Below are positions 18,912-27,493 of a stretch of DNA of 49,472 nucleotides, piece after piece (the first letter of the stretch is position 1; each line of letters opens with the position of its first letter). Below the pieces are notes generated by a model, which saw only the letters and a program-made list of their open reading frames with translations, ran no database searches and had not been told where the DNA came from. The DNA lies in assembly GCF_031157255.1 (NCBI RefSeq), contig NZ_JAVIFX010000043.1, positions 1 through 49,472 of the forward strand. Direction: 5' to 3'. A program made the position numbers and the translations under genes. The stretch is from Bradyrhizobium sp. LHD-71. Lineage in GTDB: Bacteria > Pseudomonadota > Alphaproteobacteria > Rhizobiales > Xanthobacteraceae.

Positions 18912-20198
18912 ATGACAAAACCAGACCCTGAAATCATCAAGGCAGCGGTCGCGTCGCAACGCGACATGGTGGAGGCGTTCTTTGCGCGTCTTGCCGAACG
19001 AAGTCGCGCCGAGCCGGGCATAACCCGGGATACATATGGAGAGGGTGAAAACTGGGGGCATCGCGTCCTCCTCGAGCATGGCCAGCGTACGGGACTCCAT
19101 GTTCGCACTGACGCGGCCGCCAATACCTATGTCACCCTCTTTGGGCGTGATCGAACGGCACCGCGCATCCTCATGGGCTCGCATCTCGACAGCGTGCCGC
19201 ATGGCGGCAACTTCGACGGCGCAGCGGGCGTGCTCGCCGGCCTCGTCGCGATCGCGGTTCTTCAGGACCTCGACGTCAAGCCGGCCTGCGACATCACCGC
19301 GATGGGAATCCGGGCCGAAGAAAGCGTATGGTTCGAAGTGTCCTATATCGGCAGCCGCGGAGCGCTGGGCACGCTGCCTGAGGATGCACTCGATGCCAAG
19401 CGCATCGATACCGGCCGCACGTTGTCGGAGCATATCGCCGCCTGCGGGGGACGTCCGCAACAGCTACAAGACCGCGAACGTGAGCTCGATCCGGCCGCGA
19501 TCCGCGCCTTCATCGAGGTGCATATCGAGCAGGCGCCGAGCCTGCTCGAGGCTGGTTACCCCATCGCGATCTGCACGGGCATTCCCGGAAATTTTCGATA
19601 TCCCAATGTGTGCATCGTCGGTCGGCACGACCATGTCGGGACGCCCCGCCGCTTTCGGCGTGACGCGGCAATGGCAGCCGTTGCCTTTGCCAATGACCTG
19701 GACCGCAGATGGGCGCAGCTCGAGGCCGCAGGAACACCGTTGGCCATCACTTTTGGACGCTTCCACACCGATGCCGGCCTACACGGCATGACGACCGTCC
19801 CGGGAGAATTTCACTTCAGCCTCGACGTGCGAGCCTATGATCCAGCACTGCTCGACCAAATCGAGGGCCAGATACCCGCCGTGATCCAGCGCATCGAAGC
19901 CGAGCGGAAGGTCACGTTCGACCTCGGCAAGCGGGCGGCGGCCCCCGTCGGCGTGATCGATCCGGCCATCGCGATGGCGATGACGGCGACGGCAGAACGG
20001 TTGGGTATTCGCAGCATGCCGCTGGGCAGTCCGGCCTCGCATGACTCCGCTGCATTCGCCGCGGCGGGTGTTCCGACCTGCATGCTCTTCGTTCGCAACG
20101 AGCACGGCAGCCACAATCCAAAGGAGCACATGGAGATCGATGATTTCCTGGACGCCTGCGCCGTGCTGACCCAGTGGGTCGTCGACAACGCAAGCTGA
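18912..20198 (+). CDS. M20-family Zn-dependent hydrolase (N-carbamoyl-L-amino acid hydrolase / ureidoglycolate-allantoate amidohydrolase type)
   Basis: A 428-residue M20 amidase with canonical metal and catalytic motifs: GSHLDSVPHGGNFDG (His91, Asp102), RAEESVWF (Glu136/Glu137), VHIEQAPSL (His204), and late SHDSAAF and EHGSHNPKEHM. Compared with the M20 enzyme at 13190-14416 it has the standard HLDS motif, so the two are not simple duplicates. Members of the family hydrolyse N-carbamoyl amino acids, allantoate or ureidoglycolate, releasing ammonia and carbon dioxide. It lies between the ureohydrolase and the PrpD-like gene. With the racemase and hydantoinase nearby, an N-carbamoyl amino acid hydrolase role is the most economical reading. 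Confidence 0.9.
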   Translation: MTKPDPEIIKAAVASQRDMVEAFFARLAERSRAEPGITRDTYGEGENWGHRVLLEHGQRTGLHVRTDAAANTYVTLFGRDRTAPRILMGSHLDSVPHGGNFDGAAGVLAGLVAIAVLQDLDVKPACDITAMGIRAEESVWFEVSYIGSRGALGTLPEDALDAKRIDTGRTLSEHIAACGGRPQQLQDRERELDPAAIRAFIEVHIEQAPSLLEAGYPIAICTGIPGNFRYPNVCIVGRHDHVGTPRRFRRDAAMAAVAFANDLDRRWAQLEAAGTPLAITFGRFHTDAGLHGMTTVPGEFHFSLDVRAYDPALLDQIEGQIPAVIQRIEAERKVTFDLGKRAAAPVGVIDPAIAMAMTATAERLGIRSMPLGSPASHDSAAFAAAGVPTCMLFVRNEHGSHNPKEHMEIDDFLDACAVLTQWVVDNAS

Positions 20199-20228
20199 GC
20201 ATGTCGTTGCAGCTCAAGAGATGACGCC

Positions 20229-21608
20229 ATGAACGAGACGATCATCACGCGACTGGCCCGATTTATAGCGGATGCGCGCTACGACGATCTGCCGGAGGAC
20301 ATGGCGGCGAAGGCACGGCTTCATATCCTCGATACCTTCGGTGCCGCGCTTGCCGGCGCCACATCGGAGGAAGCGATACGGACCCGCACCGCGCTTGGCC
20401 ATTTGGATGGGCCGGGCCAGGCCCAGCTCTGGGGCACCGACGCGCGGCTGCCGCCACGCAGCGCAGCGATGGTCAACGGCATTGCGGCCCACGCCTTCGA
20501 GCTGGATGATACGGGTGGCTGCGACCATTCCGGGGCAGTCGTTCTTCCGGCGGTGATGGCCGCTCTGCCGCTGATCGACGGCCCGGTCGATGGACGACAC
20601 GTCATCACGGCCGTAGCACTCGGCTACGACATCGGACGCAGAGTCATGGAAGGGTTCGGCGGCTATGTCGCCCATAACAGCGCGGGCTGGCACTCGACAG
20701 GGACTTGCGGCGTATTCGCGGCCGCAACCGCCGTTGCATCCCTGCTTCGCTTCGATCCCACGGAGACGGCATCCAGCCTCGGCCTTGCCGCGAGCTTCTC
20801 CAGCGGTCTCTGGGGCTTCATCCATGATGGCGCCATGGCCAAACGCGTGCATGCCGGGCGCGCCGCAGAAGGCGGATTGCTGGCAGCGCTTCTCGCGAGA
20901 CAGGGCGTGACTGGGCCTCACAATGCTTTCGAGGATGTCTGGGGCGGCTTCTTCAAGACCTATGCTCATGGCCCATTGGCGCCTGAAGCGCTGACCCACA
21001 AGCTTGGTAGCGACTGGCTGCTGCGCCATGCCGCGATCAAACCCTATGCCTCGTGCCGTGACACACATGCTGCGGTCGATGCGATCGGCCGCGTCATGTC
21101 ACGCGAGAGCTTACAGCCGGACGAGGTCACGCACGTGCGCGCCCGGCTGAATTCCTTTCTCGACGGCATGGTGGGCGGCAGGGGCATCGGAACGCTATCC
21201 GCCGCGCAGCTCAGCCTGCCCTACGCGGTTGCCGCGCGCCTCTGCTTCGGAACGGTCGGCTTGTCTGCGTACTCGGAAGAGCGGCGTAACTCGTCCGAGC
21301 TTGCGACCACGCTGGACAAGATCGCGATCGACATCGATGAGACTGTCACGGCCAGCTGGAAATCCTCGATCATCGTCGAAACACGGGACGGTCGGCGGAT
21401 CGAAGAGGAAACGACGGTGCCGCTCGGCGCGCCCGACAAGCCGCTCGGCATCGAACCGCTGCGGGCGAAATTCGACGAGCTCGCCGGTCTCGTCTTGCCA
21501 CGCGAACAGGTCGACCTTCTGGCGGAAAGTGTCCTTGGCCTCGATCGGCTGCCTGATGCGAAGGCACTGCTTCCATTGCTGCAGAGGGCACCGGCCTGTG
21601 CCGGATAG
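20229..21608 (+). CDS. MmgE/PrpD family protein
   Basis: A 459-residue MmgE/PrpD-family protein. The helical domain carries the typical LHILDTFGAALAGA (31-44), an ANGIAAHAFELDD-like VNGIAAHAFELDD (about 81-93), HSGAVVLPAVMA, a GWHSTGTCGVFAAA segment (about 154-167) and KPYASCRDTHAAVDA (about 278-292). Members include 2-methylcitrate dehydratase, cis-aconitate decarboxylase and an iminodisuccinate epimerase, so activity ranges over dehydration, decarboxylation and epimerisation of carboxylic acids. No methylcitrate-cycle genes accompany it. It ends the four-gene run and converges on the racemase gene. It may epimerise or dehydrate a carboxylate intermediate of this pathway; that is inference. 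Confidence 0.88.
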   Translation: MNETIITRLARFIADARYDDLPEDMAAKARLHILDTFGAALAGATSEEAIRTRTALGHLDGPGQAQLWGTDARLPPRSAAMVNGIAAHAFELDDTGGCDHSGAVVLPAVMAALPLIDGPVDGRHVITAVALGYDIGRRVMEGFGGYVAHNSAGWHSTGTCGVFAAATAVASLLRFDPTETASSLGLAASFSSGLWGFIHDGAMAKRVHAGRAAEGGLLAALLARQGVTGPHNAFEDVWGGFFKTYAHGPLAPEALTHKLGSDWLLRHAAIKPYASCRDTHAAVDAIGRVMSRESLQPDEVTHVRARLNSFLDGMVGGRGIGTLSAAQLSLPYAVAARLCFGTVGLSAYSEERRNSSELATTLDKIAIDIDETVTASWKSSIIVETRDGRRIEEETTVPLGAPDKPLGIEPLRAKFDELAGLVLPREQVDLLAESVLGLDRLPDAKALLPLLQRAPACAG

Positions 21609-21645
21609 CGCCGTCACCAGCCGCTCTGGCGCGCGTATCGCGGCG

Positions 21646-22305
21646 TCAACGCACCGCGACAGTGCCTATCGCCATCGCGACCGCCGCCTGTGTCGGTTCG
21701 ATCACCGGAACGCCGAGCGCCTGCTCGAGCCTTATGCGGTGACGCGCCATGCCGGCGCATCCCATCACAATGACGCCGGCGCCATCCTGGTCCTTAAGAT
21801 CGCGCCCGATCTCGATCATGCGATCGAGCGTCTTGTCGCCTGCGGCCGTTTCAGCAACCGACATTTCGAGCGGACGTTCGCCGGCAAAGCGATCCATCAA
21901 GCCCATCTGCCGGAGATAGCGGATATGGCGCGGAATCGAACGTGCCTTGATGGCAATCACGCCGAACCGGTCGGCGCGGGTCAGTGCCGTCAGGATGCCG
22001 CACTCGGCGATGCCGAAGACAGGCTTGTCGGTGCCTTCGCGCGCGACATGCAGGCCCGGGTCGGAATAGCAGGCGATCACGAAGGCGTCGACGTCGCCTG
22101 CCGCCTCGATCATCCGGCGCAACGGCATCGTGACGGTGTCGGCATGTTCCTGCGTTTCGATGCCGTACGGCCCTTCCTTCAGCGTGGTGCAGGCGATTTC
22201 CGGCCCCTCCGGATAGGTCAGGGGAAGGACGGCCTGCCGCAAGCCATCCGTAACTGCCTCGTTCGAATTGGGATTGATCACGAGGATATAAGGTCTGCGC
22301 GGCAT
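21646..22305 (-). CDS. hyuE: Asp/Glu/hydantoin racemase
   Basis: A 219-residue cofactor-independent racemase. It opens ILVINPNSNEAVTDG (7-21) and has two catalytic Cys in symmetric positions, ACYSDPG (Cys79) and MGCAGM (Cys183). Hydantoin racemases use this pair for two-base inversion of 5-substituted hydantoins. Length and motifs fit HyuE; allantoin racemase is a close alternative. It is divergent from the D-hydantoinase-family gene, with 71 bp between start codons, and converges with the PrpD-like gene 37 bp away. That context supports a hydantoin or allantoin-like substrate. The ribosome site is weak. Confidence 0.9.
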   Translation of the reverse strand: MPRRPYILVINPNSNEAVTDGLRQAVLPLTYPEGPEIACTTLKEGPYGIETQEHADTVTMPLRRMIEAAGDVDAFVIACYSDPGLHVAREGTDKPVFGIAECGILTALTRADRFGVIAIKARSIPRHIRYLRQMGLMDRFAGERPLEMSVAETAAGDKTLDRMIEIGRDLKDQDGAGVIVMGCAGMARHRIRLEQALGVPVIEPTQAAVAMAIGTVAVR

Positions 22306-22376
22306 CGGCTTTATCTCGGGCTTCGTTATCGCCCATCATCCGCCTCGCCGACCGGCTCGTCCAGCAGGAGAATAGC

Positions 22377-23858
22377 ATGACCGCCCAGCCCTATGATCTC
22401 GTCATTCGCGGTGGCACCATTGGAACTGCGAGCGGCACCTTCCAGGCCGATGTCGCAATTCGCGGCGAAACGATCGTCGCGCTTGGACAGGGGCTTGCAT
22501 CCGGAACACGGGACATCGACGCGACGAACAAGCTCGTCCTGCCCGGCGGGGTGGATGCACATGCTCACATCGAGCAGGTCTCGGCCGGCGGATTGCTGAA
22601 CGCCGACACGTTTGAAAGCGCCACCGCGTCGGCCGCGTTCGGCGGCACCACGACGGTTATGCCCTTCGCCGCACAGCATCGCGGTCTCGATCTACGTGAA
22701 GTGATGAACGACTATGCGGCGCTCGCCCGGCGCGGCGCGATGATCGACTATGCCTTCCACATGATCGTCGCCAACCCCGATGCCAAGACGCTCGCGACGG
22801 ACTTGCCGGAGTTGATCGCGGAGGGTCATGGCTCGATCAAGGTCTTCATGACCTACGACCTGATGAAGATCGATGACGAACCGCTGCTCGATCTGCTGCT
22901 GACGGCGCGACAGGGGCAGGCTCTGGTATGCGTTCATGCTGAGAACCACGGCATGATCTCATGGATGGGCAAGAAGCTCGTCGCCAAGGGCTATTCGGCC
23001 CCGAAATACCATGCGATCAGCCACCCTCGCGGCTCCGAGGCCGAAGCCTTCACGCGCCTGATCGCCGCCGCCGCTCTGATCGACCAGCCGATCATGATCT
23101 TTCACGTCTCGACCGAGGAAGGCGCAGCCGTCATTCGAACGGCGCGTGGCCAGGGGCTGAAGGTCTTTGCCGAGACCTGTCCACAGTACCTCTTCATGAC
23201 ACGGCACGATCTCGACAAGCCCGGACTGGAAGGGGCGAAATGGATGTGCTCTCCGCCGCCTCGTGAGAAATCCGATCAGGACGCGCTGTGGCGCGCTCTG
23301 GCACTCGGCGACCTGCAGACGATCTCGTCCGACCACGCACCCTATCGCTTCGACGAAACCGGCAAGCTTTCAGCCGGACGCGAACCCAATTTCAAACAGA
23401 TCGCCAACGGACTGCCCGGCATTGAGACCCGATTGCCGCTGCTTTTCGATGCCCTCGTTTCGCAAGGACGGCCGGAATTTACCGGCCGCGGTATCGAAGC
23501 CTTCGTCGAGCTTACGGCGACCGCCCCCGCCCGGATCTACAACCTGCCGCGTAAAGGCGCGATCCAGCCGGGCTATGATGCGGACATCGCGATCTGGGAT
23601 CCCAGAAGGCAGGTCACGATCACCGATGCAACCATGCATGGGCGGACCGGATTCACGCCGTTTTCCGGCCGAGTTGTGACTGGCTGGCCGGAGCGCGTGA
23701 TCGTGCGCGGTCGCGATGTTGTGGTCGGTGGCGAACTCAAGGGTGAGCCCGGTATGGGCCGCTGGCTCCGTAGGACAGGCGGCTGGGCAGCAACGCCGAC
23801 CGGTCGCCTGGCGCCGGAAATGGATCCTGCGACCAATTTCGGAGCCTCGATCCTGTAG
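22377..23858 (+). CDS. hydA: D-hydantoinase / dihydropyrimidinase-family cyclic amidohydrolase
   Basis: A 493-residue cyclic amidohydrolase. The binuclear metal centre is complete: HAHIE (His62, His64), carboxylatable Lys155 in GSIKVFMTYD, VHAENH (His187), FHVSTEEG (His243) and SSDHAPY (Asp319). The family opens hydantoins, dihydropyrimidines or allantoin to N-carbamoyl products without ATP. A good ribosome site (AGGAGAA) precedes the ATG. The divergent hydantoin racemase and the M20 carbamoylase-like genes complete a classical racemase-hydantoinase-carbamoylase set. A 427-bp repeat-bearing gap follows, so it may be transcribed apart from the peptidase-transporter run downstream. The ring substituent cannot be predicted. 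Confidence 0.92.
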   Translation: MTAQPYDLVIRGGTIGTASGTFQADVAIRGETIVALGQGLASGTRDIDATNKLVLPGGVDAHAHIEQVSAGGLLNADTFESATASAAFGGTTTVMPFAAQHRGLDLREVMNDYAALARRGAMIDYAFHMIVANPDAKTLATDLPELIAEGHGSIKVFMTYDLMKIDDEPLLDLLLTARQGQALVCVHAENHGMISWMGKKLVAKGYSAPKYHAISHPRGSEAEAFTRLIAAAALIDQPIMIFHVSTEEGAAVIRTARGQGLKVFAETCPQYLFMTRHDLDKPGLEGAKWMCSPPPREKSDQDALWRALALGDLQTISSDHAPYRFDETGKLSAGREPNFKQIANGLPGIETRLPLLFDALVSQGRPEFTGRGIEAFVELTATAPARIYNLPRKGAIQPGYDADIAIWDPRRQVTITDATMHGRTGFTPFSGRVVTGWPERVIVRGRDVVVGGELKGEPGMGRWLRRTGGWAATPTGRLAPEMDPATNFGASIL

Positions 23859-23920
23859 CGGAGCGCGAGCTATCGCATATGAGATTTGAGTAATAGGGAG
23901 CCACGCGCTCGGCCTAAGTC

Positions 23921-23956
23921 CCCTCTCCCCGTCGGGGAGAGGGTTAGGGTGAGGGG
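23921..23956 (+). repeat. GC-rich palindromic repeat, copy 1
   Basis: CCCTCTCCCCGTCGGGGAGAGGG (perfect arms CCCTCTCCCC and GGGGAGAGGG around GTC) followed by TTAGGGTGAGGGG. This type of REP-like element is widespread in proteobacterial intergenic DNA. Copy 2 at 24051-24088 is in the opposite orientation. Confidence 0.85.
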
Positions 23957-24050
23957 CCGTGGCACGCGCGGTTGATGCCGCGAAGGCCGAGCTTCAACGT
24001 AAACGGCGAAGTATGCTGCGAACAGCTGTGCGACACTATCCGTGTTACTG

Positions 24051-24088
24051 CCCCTCACCCTAACCCTCTCCCGCAAGCGGGAGAGGGG
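24051..24088 (-). repeat. GC-rich palindromic repeat, copy 2
   Basis: CCCCTCACCCTAA followed by the hairpin CCCTCTCCCG CAA GCGGGAGAGGG. It is the same element as 23921-23956 in inverse orientation, so the two copies can pair over about 36 nt and enclose a 94-nt loop. It may act as a bidirectional transcript end or mRNA-stability element. Confidence 0.85.
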
Positions 24089-24285
24089 GCGCGCCGAGTT
24101 CGGTGCAACCTCTGAGATACCGATATCCCTGCCTGCGGGCGGCGCATGCCGGTCCCTCTATAATCGTTCTGAATAATCGCGCGTCTATTTTAATTCGATC
24201 GTGCGCCGCGCTCTGACTAGCTTGGCTCCGAGGCTGATGACCCGCCGCCAGAGACGACGGTGGGCTTGTGACGCGGAGCGAGATG

Positions 24286-25536
24286 ATGACCATTCAACAA
24301 CGCATTCTCGCCTGGATCGAAGAGGACCGGGACGAGCTCATCAAGTTCCTCTCGGCCTTTGTCGCGATACCAAGCCCGAACCCACCAGGCGACACCCGCC
24401 TCGCCGCCGACTTCCTGCTCGCGCAACTGCGCGCCAAAGGTGTGCCGGTGGAAATCCGCTCCGCCAAGGAGCACCTGCCCAATGTCGTCGGCAGCTTCAA
24501 CGGCGGCCGCAAGGGGCGACATCTGGTGCTCAACGGACACATCGACGTGTTTCCCGCAGGGCAGGCGGAGACGTGGTCGCGCGACCCGTGGAGCGGTGCG
24601 ATCGAAGACGGAAAAGTGCATGGCCGCGGCGTCGCCGACATGAAGTGCGGCACCTCGGCCTCGATCTGGACCTACATCTATCTGCATCGTCTGCGTGAAG
24701 AGCTCGGCGGCCGGCTCACTCTGACCTGTGTGTCCGACGAAGAAACCGGCGGCACCTGGGGCGCCAAGTGGCTGGTCGAGAACTTTCCCGAGGAGTTTCG
24801 CGGCGACTGCATGCTCAACGGCGAGCCGAGCGTGCCGACTATGGTGCGCTTCGGCGAGAAAGGCACCTTGCGCATCGTCATCGAGATCGACACGCCCGGC
24901 GCCCATGCCGCCTATACCCATGCCAGCCCGAACGCGATCCGTATCGCATCCGACCTGATCCGTGATCTCTATGAGCTCGAAGGCCTGCCCGTGGTGCAGG
25001 AGGACTCGGTCCGAAAGGCGATCGAGGCCGGATTTGGCGCGATCGATGACGGAATCGGCGCAGGCGCCTCGACGATCCTCAACAAGGTCACCGTTTCGGT
25101 CGGTGTCATTCAAGGAGGCGTCAAGATCAACATGCTTCCCGGGCACTGCCGCCTCGAAGTCGACATCCGCCTGCCGGTCGGCATGACCCATGCGTTCCTC
25201 CTGGCCGAGGTCGAGCGCGTCGTCGCCCGCTACAAGCAGGCCCGCCTGAGCCCGGTCTGGACGCATTCGTGCGAACCGACGGTCAGTTCGCCTGATCATG
25301 AGATGGTCGGCATCCTGAAGAAGGCCGTGCGTGATCTTGGCTGGAAGGAGCCAGCCTCCTCGGTGAGCCTTGGGGCAACCGATTGCAAGCATTGGCGCCA
25401 GAACGGCGTGCCCTCCTACGTCTATGGCTGCCGTCCGACCAACATGGCCAAGCCCGACGAATGGGTTGGTGTGGAAGAGTTCTTGCATGTCGTGCGCACG
25501 CACGCCTTGGCCGCCGCCGCCTATCTGTCGGTCTGA
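24286..25536 (+). CDS. M20-family metallopeptidase (ArgE/DapE type deacylase)
   Basis: A 416-residue M20 metallopeptidase. Landmarks are LNGHIDVFPAG (metal His and Asp), GRGVADMKCG, the catalytic pair in SDEETGG, CMLNGEPS, the dimer-domain GAHAAYTHASPNA and a C-terminal GATDCKHWRQNG. Such enzymes hydrolyse N-acyl amino acids, succinyl-diaminopimelate or small peptides; the sequence does not settle which. GGAG lies 7 nt before the second of two adjacent ATG codons, so I took 24286; the frame is open from a GTG at 24268. It starts a tight run with the triple-RidA, DUF1028 and peptide importer genes, suggesting it cleaves the imported compound. Confidence 0.88.
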   Translation: MTIQQRILAWIEEDRDELIKFLSAFVAIPSPNPPGDTRLAADFLLAQLRAKGVPVEIRSAKEHLPNVVGSFNGGRKGRHLVLNGHIDVFPAGQAETWSRDPWSGAIEDGKVHGRGVADMKCGTSASIWTYIYLHRLREELGGRLTLTCVSDEETGGTWGAKWLVENFPEEFRGDCMLNGEPSVPTMVRFGEKGTLRIVIEIDTPGAHAAYTHASPNAIRIASDLIRDLYELEGLPVVQEDSVRKAIEAGFGAIDDGIGAGASTILNKVTVSVGVIQGGVKINMLPGHCRLEVDIRLPVGMTHAFLLAEVERVVARYKQARLSPVWTHSCEPTVSSPDHEMVGILKKAVRDLGWKEPASSVSLGATDCKHWRQNGVPSYVYGCRPTNMAKPDEWVGVEEFLHVVRTHALAAAAYLSV

Positions 25537-25568
25537 TCTGCCACTCTCGTACACAGGACTTTGCTTTC

Positions 25569-26807
25569 ATGGAGCGCTTCGCCACTGAGAACGCCGCTTT
25601 CCCTGGATGCAGCTCCATGCGCATCGCCGGCGCGGTCCGTGCCGGTGAGCGGGTCTATCTCAGCGGTGGTAATGCCTTGCGCGCAGAAGGCGCGATCACG
25701 GGCCCAGGGGACGCGGCGGCACAGACCCATGCGGCACTCGACAAGCTCGAGGCTTCGCTCAAGGCCGCGGGCGGGTCGCTGACGAACTTGACCAAGCTGA
25801 CGACCTGCATCGTGGATCGCGGCTATCGATCGGATGTCTACGGCGTCATCACCGAGCGTCTTCCCAATGTCCGCCCGGTCAGCACGGGCCTCGTCGTCGC
25901 CGGACTCGGCCGGCCCGAATTGATCGTGCAGATCGATGCCGACGCTGCGATTCCGTCGAAGCCGGTCCGCTACACCCGGCCCTACACATTCGACAGCTGG
26001 CACGGGCAAGGCTTTCCCTGGCACGGCTCCATGGTCGTTTCCACCGACGACGAGTTCTTCGTACGGGGGCAGACCGGCTCGGGCCTTGATCATTCCGGCA
26101 TCGTCGCCAAGGGCCGCTCACTGGCGGATGCCGGCGCTCAGGCCGACCTCGCTTTGCGGAATCTGGCGCTTCTTCTTCGCGAAGCCGGCTCTTCTATGGA
26201 GGAGGTCTGCAAGATCACGGTCTATATCAGCGATCGTGCCTATCGCCCTGCCGTCTATCCGATGATCGGCAAGCACTTCGGCGATGTCCGCCCGGTCTCG
26301 ACCGGCATCGTCACGACGGCGTTTGCCCGTCCCGACATCCTGTTCGAGATCGACGTCGTCGCCATCCGCTCGCGGGACGGAAAGCCGCATCAGCGATTGC
26401 GCCCGTATCACTCCAGCGCCGCGAAATACGGGACGGAAAGTCAGAAGCTCGACTGCAAGTTCTGCATGATCGCGGTTGCCGGAGATCAGGTCATCCTGCG
26501 CGGGCAGACCGGTATGGGCCTGGACGAGAAGCTCTACGGCGCCGGCGATGCCAAAGCGCAGGCGGAACAGGCGATGGACAATGTCGAGACGCTGTTGGCG
26601 GAAGCCGGCGCGGGTCTCGACGACGTCGCCAAGGCGACCGTCTATGTCACCGAAAGCGACTTTCTGCCTGCGGTGAACGAGACGGTGCTGAAGCGCCTCA
26701 GCAAGGCTGCACCCGCTTTCACCACCTTGGTGGTCAAGGGGCTCGCCAGCCCGGAATTGCTGATGGAAGTCGATATCGTCGCCGTCAGAAAGAGTAGGCA
26801 CCGATGA
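25569..26807 (+). CDS. Three-domain RidA/YjgF-family protein
   Basis: A 412-residue protein made of three consecutive RidA (YjgF/YER057c/UK114) domains at about 10-128, 145-267 and 283-407. Each has the GxA-type opening strand (LSGGNALR, VRGQTGSG, LRGQTGMG), the long helix ending in KLTTCIVD, KITVYISD or KATVYVTE, and the closing strand (IVQIDADA, LFEIDVVAIR, LMEVDIVAVR). Ordinary RidA is a single domain of about 130 residues that trimerises and hydrolyses reactive enamines or imines; here one chain could form the whole barrel. The catalytic Arg of RidA aligns with Ser in domains 1-2 and Phe in domain 3. The start ATG lies 32 nt after the peptidase, and the stop overlaps the next start by 4 nt. 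Confidence 0.88.
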   Translation: MERFATENAAFPGCSSMRIAGAVRAGERVYLSGGNALRAEGAITGPGDAAAQTHAALDKLEASLKAAGGSLTNLTKLTTCIVDRGYRSDVYGVITERLPNVRPVSTGLVVAGLGRPELIVQIDADAAIPSKPVRYTRPYTFDSWHGQGFPWHGSMVVSTDDEFFVRGQTGSGLDHSGIVAKGRSLADAGAQADLALRNLALLLREAGSSMEEVCKITVYISDRAYRPAVYPMIGKHFGDVRPVSTGIVTTAFARPDILFEIDVVAIRSRDGKPHQRLRPYHSSAAKYGTESQKLDCKFCMIAVAGDQVILRGQTGMGLDEKLYGAGDAKAQAEQAMDNVETLLAEAGAGLDDVAKATVYVTESDFLPAVNETVLKRLSKAAPAFTTLVVKGLASPELLMEVDIVAVRKSRHR

Positions 26808-27481
26808 CATTCTCGCTCGCCGGACGCTGTGCCCGCACGGGCATGCTGGGAGCCGTGGTCACAACCTCGTCGATCGCTGTGGGATCACGTTGCCCGTTTG
26901 CCGCCGCTGGCGTTGGCGCAGTGCTGACCCAGCATACGACGGACCCACGGCTCGGGCCGCTTGCCCTTGATCTTCTGAAGCGCGGCTTTTCAACCCCGAA
27001 CATTATCGATGCGCTGAAGGCGGCGACGCCGAGGAGCGATTGGCGACAGTTCGCAGTGATCGACCGTGACGGGCGCACGGCGTCGTTTACCGGCGCCAGT
27101 TGCAAGCCCGAGCTTGCCGATGCTCATGGCCTCGACTGCGTCGCGATCGCCAATATCGTCCGCTCCAAAGAGGTCCCGGCCGCGATGGTGCGAGCTTTCG
27201 CCGCCGATCCCAAGGCGCACCTCGCCGCACGGCTCATCGCCGCGCTGAAAGCCGGCGATGAGGCCGGCGGCGAGTTCAAGCCGCTGGTCTCGACAGCGCT
27301 CATTGTCGCTTACCGTGAGACCTTTCCGTATGTCGACCTGCGCGTCGACAGCGATTCAGATCCGATCGCGACGTTGGCACGGCTCTGGCTTGAGTACGAA
27401 CCGGTCGCCGACCTGTATCTCGCACGAGCCGTCGACCCGGATTCCGTGATCACGCCTGCGCAATCCGCCACCGGAACATAA
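26804..27481 (+). CDS. DUF1028 family protein
   Basis: A 225-residue DUF1028 protein. It begins TFSLAGRCARTGMLGAVVTTSSIAVGSRCPF (split here as TFSLAGRCARTG and AVGSRCPFA), followed by GVGAVLTQ, GPLALDLLKRG, QFAVIDRDGRTASFTG and NIV; these are typical of the family, which resembles Ntn-type hydrolases. Its reaction has not been settled to my knowledge. The start overlaps the triple-RidA stop (ATGA), and a peptide-type binding protein follows 12 nt later. The operon position between an imine-handling protein, a deacylase and a peptide importer suggests an amidase acting on the imported compound. That is inference. Confidence 0.85.
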   Translation: MTFSLAGRCARTGMLGAVVTTSSIAVGSRCPFAAAGVGAVLTQHTTDPRLGPLALDLLKRGFSTPNIIDALKAATPRSDWRQFAVIDRDGRTASFTGASCKPELADAHGLDCVAIANIVRSKEVPAAMVRAFAADPKAHLAARLIAALKAGDEAGGEFKPLVSTALIVAYRETFPYVDLRVDSDSDPIATLARLWLEYEPVADLYLARAVDPDSVITPAQSATGT

Positions 27482-27493
27482 AAGGGGACACAC

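Larger units (their letters stand above)
23859..24285. other. Intergenic region with two facing palindromic repeats
   Basis: A 427-bp non-coding stretch between the hydantoinase and the M20 peptidase. It holds two copies of one repeat family in opposite orientation (annotated separately) and about 90 bp of spacer between them. The last 200 bp before the peptidase contain an AT-richer patch (AATAATCGCGCGTCTATTTT, 24171-24190) that may include a promoter, but I can fix no clear -35/-10 pair. Confidence 0.6.
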
